This document shows, one piece after another, positions 8,701 to 14,619 of a DNA stretch of 19,295 bases. Origin of the DNA: a bacterium (lineage in GTDB: Bacteria; Verrucomicrobiota; Verrucomicrobiae; Opitutales; Opitutaceae); assembly GCA_021780625.1 (NCBI GenBank), contig JAJXYI010000587.1, positions 1 to 19,295 of the forward strand, written 5' to 3'. Below the pieces are notes generated by a model. It worked only from the letters and a program-made list of their open reading frames with translations. It did no database searches and had not been told where the DNA came from. A program made the position numbers and the translations under genes. Each line of letters begins with the position of its first letter. Within the stretch, counting starts at the first letter, position 1.

Positions 8701-9273
8701 CGCCACGGCCTCGATCTCGCCGTCGTCCGCTCCATCGTCAAACGCCACGAGGGTCACATCGAGGTCGAATCCGCCCCCGGCTCAGGCACCCGCTTCCATC
8801 TCTGGCTGCCCGCATCCAAAGACGCGCCCACCGCCGCAAGTGCAGCCCCCTGCGAGCCTCCTCCTCCCGCTCGCGCCCCCCTCAAGGGCCGCGTCCTGTT
8901 CATGGACGACGAGGAGCCCATCCGAAAGCTCGCCGCTGCCACCCTCAGCCGCCTCGGCTGCGAATTCCAACTCGCCTCCAACGGCGCCGAAGCTGTTCAA
9001 CGTTTCCAGGAAGCCAAGGCCAGGGGCCTTCCCTTCGATCTGGTCGTCCTCGACCTCACCGTGCCCGGAGGTATCGGCGGTCGCGAGGCCATCCTCCATC
9101 TCCAGAAAATCGACCCCCAGGTGCAGGCCATCGTGAGCTCCGGCTATTCGAGCGATCCCGTGATCTCCGATTACAAGCTCCACGGGTTCACCGCCTTCGT
9201 CCCCAAGCCCTACTCGGTCGACGAACTCGAAGCCTGCCTGCGCCGCGCTCTCAATAATCGTCAGCACGCCTGA
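5776..9273 (+). CDS. Large hybrid histidine kinase with tandem OB-fold-like extracytoplasmic sensor array
   Basis: This 1165-aa protein has a signal-anchor or signal peptide (LLALAVLLLVPTLRAQ). A sensor region at about residues 60-735 reads as roughly seven repeated beta-rich modules, starting near 64, 147, 253, 353, 444, 551 and 640. Several share a pattern like WVHVAGRV, then a strand, then DGTGQLEV, then GDEIEAVGMV, typical of OB-fold domains. One membrane helix (about 735-757) leads into a short coiled coil. The HisKA domain has His801 in AHDFNNLLT. The ATPase domain keeps G1 (DSGPG, Asp952), but the N-box reads HNVTAYS (Tyr912 in place of the second Asn), FFTTK is replaced, and G2 is GRHGLDL (975-981). 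A receiver follows with Asp1093 and Lys1144 intact. There is no DNA-binding output domain. The kinase family assignment is sure; the OB reading is by eye; autokinase activity is doubtful. Confidence 0.9.
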   Translation: MRSHSQVTSPLSLQPLLGRLLALAVLLLVPTLRAQDPTRSTFLNASDFWMQSEDRRLVPHPADFTLVVGYCDPEWRVFWGFDHGTGVFLPLTTRPLALLPGQRVRLQGKISTAGFDVTRATVLGTMSLIPVHDATRSIMDSSVHNITEVGFDAYVDRQSLSDPSHILLNTIVDGHRVALRVLNLPAVSPPSLEGAFIHAQGLYVWTADSSGMLHHIDVYVTGFANIRVLHWLSSDPRFNAPLVKIDSLNSVSEGSWVHVAGRVQNAAPGTKVVIRDGTGQLEVDSAQTNYLTHGDEIEAVGMVRGRGPSLSLTDAFYRHAGTRAHTALSAEAQSIRLRLADDITNLSLTEAAKGYYVRLMAVVTWSSPNARFFFVQDASGGLKINLAPNAPAPPPAGRLVDVTGTTVAGRLAPGVQATDVRSLSDLNIPEPRRLTLDQALTGYDEYSYVEIEGYLRTIKPVSARLKVDFSTPAGNFTAFLPPDSNLSKALHSVVLVRGVCTRIADTHGRPGGLVLWVQSTEGISIESSFPADPASVPYRSISELNRFSGKTHTRWVRTQGIVTLQIPGRYLYLQEGNESLKVLDRTTKPLSPGSRVQLMGLQGQEGAHFVLREATILHTGPGTSPAPTSIEPAAMPSDALDGRLVRIQGTLVDVSPRLGHLVYVLQSSSSFVECHLPLPQHLSTEPQPSLGSLISATGVYRLQYDEYQRPAGFDVDLRSAADLSVLRAAPWWTPERALLVSVSMLVALLLGLLWAFALHRKVAAQTAVIRSQLEKESKLMAELERSSRLEALGMLAGGIAHDFNNLLTIIIGNLTLSRMEEGVDEKAGPFLDEANKGAQRARVLAQKLLTFARGGSPLRKPERLPEIVREAAESASEDATAARFIFDFDEELWSGLLDRGQMLQAIHNVTAYSLGSLPKGGTLSFRAWNASLAEGEIGSLKPGPYLHLVVEDSGPGLDPKDLRHLFDPYSAIDAGRHGLDLAVVRSIVKRHEGHIEVESAPGSGTRFHLWLPASKDAPTAASAAPCEPPPPARAPLKGRVLFMDDEEPIRKLAAATLSRLGCEFQLASNGAEAVQRFQEAKARGLPFDLVVLDLTVPGGIGGREAILHLQKIDPQVQAIVSSGYSSDPVISDYKLHGFTAFVPKPYSVDELEACLRRALNNRQHA

Positions 9274-9516
9274 CCCAGATATCCCGCACCGCCGCCCCAA
9301 GCGTCCGTGCCACCACCTGAGCCGGCTTGAGACTTGGCCACAGAAAAGCCAGGGGCGCCGCCACCGCCTCCTGAGCGCCTATTGGCGCAAGCAACGCAGA
9401 CCGAGCCCCTGAAATTTCGCGGTTCTCGCGGCGACTTCTTCAGTCGTCAGAAACACGCCACTCAAACGATAGCCTGCACTCGCCATGGCGACGCCCGGCG
9501 TCCCGTGCCAAAGAGC
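9274..9516. other. Intergenic region between OB-array kinase and GH31
   Basis: This 243-bp gap holds a small stem-loop at 9375-9388 (GCGCC, loop TATT, GGCGC) and a slightly AT-richer patch near 9410. The GH31 reading frame stays open back to 9334, but that extension is proline/arginine-rich, lies before the signal peptide and is unlikely to be translated. I found no convincing promoter. Confidence 0.4.
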
Positions 9517-12500
9517 ATGATTCCTGTTATGACCCTCCGTCCCTTCGCCCTCTCCCTGCTCTGCACACTCGCGTGCGCCGCAGCCCCCTTCGCCCGCGCC
9601 GCCGACACGCAGGCCACCATCGCCTCCCCCAACGGCTCCCGACTGCGCATCGAGGCCGTCGGCGCCCATATCGTCCGACTCTGGCTCGTGCGCGATGGCC
9701 GCTTCGTGCGCAAACCCTCGCTCGCCCTCGAAAACGCGCCCCACACCCGCGCGCCCCTGAACGTCGCCAACTCCCCGACTGCCGACCGCATCGCAACCTC
9801 CGCCATGGCCGTCGATGTCAGCCACTCCGACCTCGGCATGTCTGTCGCCTCCCTTCCCGATGGCGTCCCGCTGTTGTCCAAGCTCCATATCACCCCCGGA
9901 CCCGACGGCTCCTGGACCTTCACCTATCCCCTCGCTTCCACCGAACATCTCTACGGGCTGGGCGAGGACAATATGAACCACGGGAAGTTCGACCGCCGCG
10001 GCACCATCCGCGACCTGTGGGCCGGTCAGCAGATCAAGTCCGGCAACGTCACCGCCGACTACCCCGTCCCCTTCCTCATCAGCACCGGCCGCGACGGCCA
10101 CGCCTACGGCCTGTTCTTCGACAACGTCCACCGGCTCCACTTCGATCTCGGCAAGTCCGACCCCAATGAGCTGAAGCTCAGCTCCCCCGGTGGCCCAATC
10201 GACCTGTACGTGATCGATGGCCCCCGCATCTCCGACGTCATCGAGCGCTACACGCGCCTCACCGGCCGCCCCTCCCTCCCGCCTCTCTGGGCCCTCGGCT
10301 ACTGGCAGAGCAAGTGCGTCTACTACGATTGGAAGTCCCTCAACGAGGTCTACCAGCAGCTCACCCAGCGCGGCTACCCCGTCGACGTCATGGTCATCGA
10401 CTCCGGCTGGGCGCAATACCGCAACAACTACGTCTGGCCGAAACGCTGGTACGAGGACGGCCGCACCCCCGCGCAGTGGATCGAGCACTACCGCAAGCTC
10501 GGCGTGCATATCGTGATCTCCCAGTCCGGCCCCATGGTCGAAAAACAATCGCCCACCTTCGCCACCGGCTGGAAGGCCGGCGTCTTCGCCACCGACGGCA
10601 AGGGCAACCCCGAGGAGTGCGGCTACTACGGCGGCTGTCTGCTCGACTACACCAATCCCAAGCTCAATGCCTGGCTCTGGCCGCAGACCAGCAAAATCAC
10701 CCGCGACGGCGTCTCCGGCTGGTGGCTCGACCTCACCGAACCCGAGGGCGAACCACCCCAGACCGTCTACTACGCAGGCCGCCCCGCCAATATCCATAAC
10801 GAGTTCTCCTTCCTGTGCACGAAGAGCTTCGAGGGCGTCCAGCTCTCCGTCCACCCCGACCAGCGCCCCTTCGTGCTCACACGCTGCGGCTCCGCCGGCA
10901 TCCAGTCGCACCACGCCGCCCTGTGGACCGGTGACATCACCAGCGATTACGCCACCCTCCGCGCCCACCCCGGCGAGATGCTCAACTCCGGCCTCTCCGG
11001 CATCACCTACTGGACCTGCGACACCGGCGGCTTCCTCGAGGGCTTCTACAAGAACGACCAGCTCGGCGCCCACGCACGCCTGTACGAGCGCTGGATGCAG
11101 TTCTCCGCCTTCTCGCCGATCACCCGCGCCCACAAGGCCGGCCCCAGCGCGCCCTACGAGTTCGGCGTCGCCTGCGAACAGGGCACCCGCCACTACCTGA
11201 GGCTTCGGTATCGGCTTCTGCCCTACATCTATTCCTGCGCCTGGCAGGCAAGCCGCACCGGCATGCCCATCGACCGCGCCCTGCCCCTCGCCTTCCAGGA
11301 CGACCCCGGCTCCCTCCAGGCCGACGGAACCCAATACATGTTCGGCCCCTCCCTCCTCGTCGCTCCCGTGCTCCACGAGGGCGTGAGCAACCGACCCGTC
11401 TATTTCCCGCCCGGCGTCTGGTACGACTGGGACACCGGCGTCGAATATCAGGGCGGACGCTCCTGGGTCGTCGCCGCCCCTCAGAACCGCATCCCCGTCG
11501 CCGTGCGCGCCGGCGCCATCATCCCAACCGCGCCGCCGATGCGCAACACCGCCGAAAAACCCTGGGACCCTCTCACCGTCGAGATCTTCCCCTCGGGCAA
11601 GTCTGAGTTCACCCTCTACCGCGACGACGGCTCCACCTTCGCGTATCAACACGGCGACGACACCACCACCCGCCTCGCCTCCGACGCCTCCGCCGACCGC
11701 GTGACCTTCACGATCGACGAGTCCAATAAACGTTTCACGCCCGCCCTCTACGTCGCCCACTTCCACCTGGACGCCACCCCCGTCTCCGTGTCCATCGCGG
11801 GACGCCCCGCCCAGGCCGTCGCCTCCGCCGGCCCCGCCGCGGGTCAGTGGCACTGGGATCCCGCGTCCCGCGTGCTCGCCGTCGCCCTCGACGGACGCCA
11901 GGGCACCCATCACGAGATCGACGTGGCCCTCTCGCCCACCCTCCTCCCCTCGAGGCTCGCCCCGCTCCTCAAGGCCGATCCCATCGACGAAAAAAGCGAG
12001 GCAGGCGGCACTTCCCGCCCCATCCCGCAGTTTTACCCCGCGCCCACCCTTCCCACCACGATCAAGGCCGTGAACTATGACAAGGGCGGCGAGGGCATCG
12101 CCTTCCATCTGCGCCACCCGCTCCCCGCCCAGGCCGCCTACCGCCTCGACGACATCGGCTGCGTCGAAAACGACGACGCCGGCGGCGGCTACGCGCTCGC
12201 AGGACTCGAGTCCCAGGAATGGACCCGCACCGAGCTCGACGGAGGAAACGGAGGCTACTTCGACGTCGATGTCCGCATCAAGGGCACCCCCGGCGCCGGC
12301 TTTCATCTGATCGCCGAAGACCAGCCCGTCGGAGCCGTCGTCATCCCGCAAAATTCAGGTCAGGGCTGGCAGGATGTCGTCCTGCGCAATGTCTACCTCA
12401 ACCCAGGCGAGTTCGGTCTCATGCTCCTGGTCGACAAGCCCGGCTTCCAGCTCAACACACTGGATTTCCGCCCCGCGGCCAATCCGCCCTCGACCTGCCC

Positions 12501-12864
12501 CGCCGCCCTCGGCGTGCGCACCGGCACCGCGGAAATCGGAGACCTCGGCACCGGCCCCGGTGGCCTCGGAATCGTGCGCACCCTCGGCCGCAAGGGCAGC
12601 AGTCTGATGGTCGGCCTGGTCGCAGGCCCCGCAGGCGCATCCAAACTTCGGATTCATTACCTCACCCAGGCGCCCACGAACGTGCCCTTCACTCTCCAGA
12701 TCGACAATCAGCCGCAGACGCCGCTCGTCCTCCCGTCGTCGCCCAAATGGACGACCTTCGATCTTCCCGTGAAGCTCGCGCCCGGCGCGCATAAGATTCT
12801 CCTGCGCGGCCAGGTCGACGGCTGGGACGGCATCAATGTCGACTGGCTCGGGGTCGCTCCCTGA
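9517..12864 (+). CDS. Secreted GH31-family glycosidase with C-terminal CBM6-like module
   Basis: This is a probable exported alpha-glycosidase of family GH31, 1115 aa from ATG 9517 (ATG 9529 is an equally possible start). A signal peptide (LSLLCTLACAAAPFARAA) follows. The N-terminal beta domain contains EHLYGLGEDNMNHGKFDRRG. The TIM barrel has YPVDVMVIDSGW and the catalytic nucleophile Asp405 in GWWLDLTEPEGE. The acid/base is Asp473 in LWTGDITSDY. A beta-sandwich after the barrel holds FGPSLLVAPVL and YFPPGVWYDW. At about 840-987 lies a CBM6-like domain (GYALAGLESQEWTRTELDGG, FDVDVRIKG). The last roughly 125 residues form another beta-rich domain ending in GINVDWLG. The catalytic motifs resemble the alpha-xylosidase-type branch more than classical WNDMNEP alpha-glucosidases, but the substrate is not proven. 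It follows the kinase/GH28 cluster on the same strand. Confidence 0.9.
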   Translation: MIPVMTLRPFALSLLCTLACAAAPFARAADTQATIASPNGSRLRIEAVGAHIVRLWLVRDGRFVRKPSLALENAPHTRAPLNVANSPTADRIATSAMAVDVSHSDLGMSVASLPDGVPLLSKLHITPGPDGSWTFTYPLASTEHLYGLGEDNMNHGKFDRRGTIRDLWAGQQIKSGNVTADYPVPFLISTGRDGHAYGLFFDNVHRLHFDLGKSDPNELKLSSPGGPIDLYVIDGPRISDVIERYTRLTGRPSLPPLWALGYWQSKCVYYDWKSLNEVYQQLTQRGYPVDVMVIDSGWAQYRNNYVWPKRWYEDGRTPAQWIEHYRKLGVHIVISQSGPMVEKQSPTFATGWKAGVFATDGKGNPEECGYYGGCLLDYTNPKLNAWLWPQTSKITRDGVSGWWLDLTEPEGEPPQTVYYAGRPANIHNEFSFLCTKSFEGVQLSVHPDQRPFVLTRCGSAGIQSHHAALWTGDITSDYATLRAHPGEMLNSGLSGITYWTCDTGGFLEGFYKNDQLGAHARLYERWMQFSAFSPITRAHKAGPSAPYEFGVACEQGTRHYLRLRYRLLPYIYSCAWQASRTGMPIDRALPLAFQDDPGSLQADGTQYMFGPSLLVAPVLHEGVSNRPVYFPPGVWYDWDTGVEYQGGRSWVVAAPQNRIPVAVRAGAIIPTAPPMRNTAEKPWDPLTVEIFPSGKSEFTLYRDDGSTFAYQHGDDTTTRLASDASADRVTFTIDESNKRFTPALYVAHFHLDATPVSVSIAGRPAQAVASAGPAAGQWHWDPASRVLAVALDGRQGTHHEIDVALSPTLLPSRLAPLLKADPIDEKSEAGGTSRPIPQFYPAPTLPTTIKAVNYDKGGEGIAFHLRHPLPAQAAYRLDDIGCVENDDAGGGYALAGLESQEWTRTELDGGNGGYFDVDVRIKGTPGAGFHLIAEDQPVGAVVIPQNSGQGWQDVVLRNVYLNPGEFGLMLLVDKPGFQLNTLDFRPAANPPSTCPAALGVRTGTAEIGDLGTGPGGLGIVRTLGRKGSSLMVGLVAGPAGASKLRIHYLTQAPTNVPFTLQIDNQPQTPLVLPSSPKWTTFDLPVKLAPGAHKILLRGQVDGWDGINVDWLGVAP

Positions 12865-12884
12865 ACACCGCCGCACGCGCGGCA

Positions 12885-12916
12885 CCGGATGTTCGGCACC
12901 GCGTGCCGAACTCCGG
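12885..12916. terminator. Strong hairpin between convergent GH31 and lysA-type genes
   Basis: GTTCGGCAC (12891-12899) and GTGCCGAAC (12903-12911) form a perfect 9-bp stem with a 3-nt loop. CCGGA and TCCGG outside it extend the stem to 14 bp with one bulged T. It starts 21 bp after the GH31 stop. A smaller stem (GCCGC/GCGGC) lies at 12870-12883. Its symmetry and convergent context fit a bidirectional terminator, although no U-tract is present on either side. Confidence 0.6.
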
Positions 12917-12969
12917 CGAACCTGGCAGGGCGCGCGCTCCAAGAGGGCGCCCCTCCCCCCGAGCCGCGC

Positions 12970-14238
12970 TCAGGCCCGGGGCGTCAGCCCCGGATAGTCC
13001 AGCGTCGCAAAATAATCCTCCAACGTCTCCGCACGGCGGATCACCGCAAAGTCCGCGCCGCCCTTCCAGAGCAACTCAGCCGAGCGCAGCTTGCCGTTGT
13101 AATTGAAGCCCATCGCATGCCCGTGCGCCCCGGTGTCGTGGATCACGACCAGGTCGCCCGGCTGCGGGTCGGGAATCTCCCTGTCCACCGCAAACTTGTC
13201 GTTGTTCTCGCAGAGCGAACCCGTGATGTCGTAAACCTTCGTCGGACCACCTTCGCGCGCCGGCACCGTGATGTGATGGTACGAGCCATACATCCCGGGC
13301 CTCATCAGGTTCGCCATGCACGCATCCAGGCCGACGTAGTCCTTGTAGATCGCCTTCTTGTGCAGCACCCGCGAGACGAGGTACCCGTACGGTCCCGTCA
13401 CCATGCGCCCGCACTCCATCGCAATGCGCACGGGCGCCAGTCCCGCCGCCACCAGCGTCTTGTCGTAGGCCGCCTTGATCCCCCCACTCACCAGCGCCAG
13501 GTCCACGGCCTGCTGGTCCGGTCGGTACGGAATGCCAATGCCCCCGCCAAGGTTCACTAGCTCGATGCGGATTCCCAGCCGGCGATGAATCTCCACCACC
13601 AGGTCGAACAACATCTGCGCCGTCTCCACGAAATACTCCGGATTCAGTTCGTTCGACGCCACCATCGTGTGAAGCGCAAATCGCGTCACCCCCTTTTCAC
13701 GCGCCCGACGATACCCCTCGAAGAGCTGGTCGCGCGTGAAGCCGTACTTCGCCTCCTCCGGCTTTCCAATGATCGCGTTGCCCTCCTTGAGAGGACCCGG
13801 ATTGTAACGGAAGCACAGCATCTCCGGCAGCTGTCCGCCCAGCGCACGCTCGAGGTAGTCGATGTGCGTGAGGTCATCCAGGTTGATGAGCGCACCCAGT
13901 TCGTGGGCCCTGCGATATTCGTAGGCCGGCGTGTCGTTCGAGGTGAACACGATGTCCTGCCCGCGTATGCCCGCCGCCTCGCACAGCTGCAGCTCGGCGA
14001 CCGACGAGCAGTCTCCTCCCATGCCCTCCTCGCGGAGGATTTCCAGCACGTGCGGATTGGGCAGCGCCTTGACCGCAAAGAAGTTCTTGAAGCCTCCCGG
14101 CACCCAGGCGAAGGCCGCGCGCAGCGCGCGCGCGTTGCGGCGCATCGCCCGCTCGTCGTAGAGGTGAAACGGCGTCGGCACCTTCGCGGCAATCGCTTCC
14201 AGTTCGTCCTTCGTGAATGGCAGGGTCTTGTCGGTCAT
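12970..14238 (-). CDS. lysA: PLP-dependent decarboxylase, diaminopimelate decarboxylase (LysA) type
   Basis: This is a 422-aa fold-type III (alanine-racemase-like) PLP decarboxylase, most likely meso-diaminopimelate decarboxylase, the last step of lysine synthesis. The PLP lysine is Lys57 in NFFAVKALPN. Other family signatures are GGDCSSVAELQLCEAAGI, LHTMVASNELNPEYF, the phosphate-binding NLGGGIGIPYRP, and ECGRMVTGPYG. GSLCENNDKFAVDREIP corresponds to the CESxD substrate loop, and GAHGHAMGFNYNGKLRSAEL to the usual GAYGxxMxxNYN loop. The Tyr-to-His change and LHTM in place of LHCH suggest a divergent LysA subgroup. D-ornithine/D-lysine or other diamino acid decarboxylation is a less likely alternative. 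The ATG at 14238 begins MTDKTLPF; the frame is open upstream to 14334 but without family similarity. A 10-codon upstream ORF overlaps this start. Confidence 0.85.
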   Translation of the reverse strand: MTDKTLPFTKDELEAIAAKVPTPFHLYDERAMRRNARALRAAFAWVPGGFKNFFAVKALPNPHVLEILREEGMGGDCSSVAELQLCEAAGIRGQDIVFTSNDTPAYEYRRAHELGALINLDDLTHIDYLERALGGQLPEMLCFRYNPGPLKEGNAIIGKPEEAKYGFTRDQLFEGYRRAREKGVTRFALHTMVASNELNPEYFVETAQMLFDLVVEIHRRLGIRIELVNLGGGIGIPYRPDQQAVDLALVSGGIKAAYDKTLVAAGLAPVRIAMECGRMVTGPYGYLVSRVLHKKAIYKDYVGLDACMANLMRPGMYGSYHHITVPAREGGPTKVYDITGSLCENNDKFAVDREIPDPQPGDLVVIHDTGAHGHAMGFNYNGKLRSAELLWKGGADFAVIRRAETLEDYFATLDYPGLTPRA

Positions 14239-14268
14239 GCGGAGATAAACGGCCCAACAGACTTCATC
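14236..14268 (-). CDS. Possible 10-residue leader ORF overlapping the lysA start (ATGA)
   Basis: On the minus strand a purine-rich GAGGGAGG immediately precedes an ATG that opens the short frame MKSVGPFISA. Its TGA stop overlaps the lysA ATG in an ATGA junction. The main lysA start has no Shine-Dalgarno of its own, so translational coupling through this short frame is plausible. The peptide has no lysine-codon run beyond one AAG, so classic attenuation is not indicated. It could be chance. Confidence 0.3.
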
Positions 14269-14377
14269 CTCCCTCACGGAGTCAACTCGGGATCCACGGT
14301 CACTGCTCCCCAATTCCGGCGCCCTTACCGCCACCCACCCACCGTTCGCGCCGTGATTTCACAATAAATACAGACTC

Positions 14378-14391
14378 GTTTTTGCAAAAAC
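14378..14391. promoter_or_regulatory. 14-bp perfect palindrome GTTTTTGCAAAAAC, candidate operator
   Basis: GTTTTTGCAAAAAC is identical to its reverse complement and is strongly AT-rich in a GC-rich genome. It lies about 140 bp upstream of the lysA start and about 230 bp upstream of the subtilase start. A helix-turn-helix dimer site is the simplest reading. No regulator gene is adjacent. Confidence 0.4.
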
Positions 14392-14519
14392 TTGTGCTCT
14401 AGTTCCTAGCGCACCAGCCCAGCCAGCCGCGCCGGCACCAAGCCCGACGACGGTCGTTCGAACCATATAAGCTCCTATCTTTATGAGCCTTGTATCCATT
14501 CACACCCGCTACTGCTTTT

Positions 14520-14556
14520 GTTTCGAAGCGGTTGGCACCTCAATTCGAAACGGCTG
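14520..14556. repeat. Paired TTCGAA-centred repeats upstream of the subtilase gene
   Basis: TTCGAAGCGGTTG at 14522-14534 and TTCGAAACGGCTG at 14544-14556 match at 11 of 13 positions as a direct repeat with a 22-bp period, about two helical turns. GTTTCGAA and TTCGAAAC also form an 8-bp inverted repeat with a 16-nt spacer (14520-14551). A third TTCGAA lies at 14457. This may be a cooperative regulator site or an mRNA leader hairpin. Confidence 0.4.
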
Positions 14557-14619
14557 TAAACGTACGAACGCCACCCCCACCTCAGGCGCCGCTCGAGCCA
14601 ACCTCGACTCTTCCTCCCG

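Larger units (their letters stand above)
14239..14619. promoter_or_regulatory. Divergent regulatory region between lysA-type gene and subtilase gene
   Basis: This 381-bp region is much more AT-rich in its middle (about 14355-14400 and 14455-14560) than the coding sequence around it. It must hold the promoters of two divergent genes. Visible elements are a short upstream ORF before lysA, a 14-bp palindrome at 14378-14391, TTCGAA palindromes at 14457, 14522 and 14544, and a TATAAG hexamer at 14466-14471 that could be a -10 box for the subtilase, without a matching -35. The subtilase start at 14620 lacks a clear ribosome binding site. Confidence 0.5.

Noticed and set aside
9379..12351. 990-codon open frame on the minus strand, antisense to the GH31 gene
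   Set aside because: It mirrors the codon bias of the GH31 gene. Its translation is rich in Gly/Ala/Val/Glu with no domain, while the plus frame has clear GH31 catalytic motifs.
14239..14400. Lysine riboswitch upstream of the lysA-type gene
   Set aside because: I found no conserved multi-helix L-box-like arrangement or terminator stem. The visible elements are a short ORF and a palindrome.
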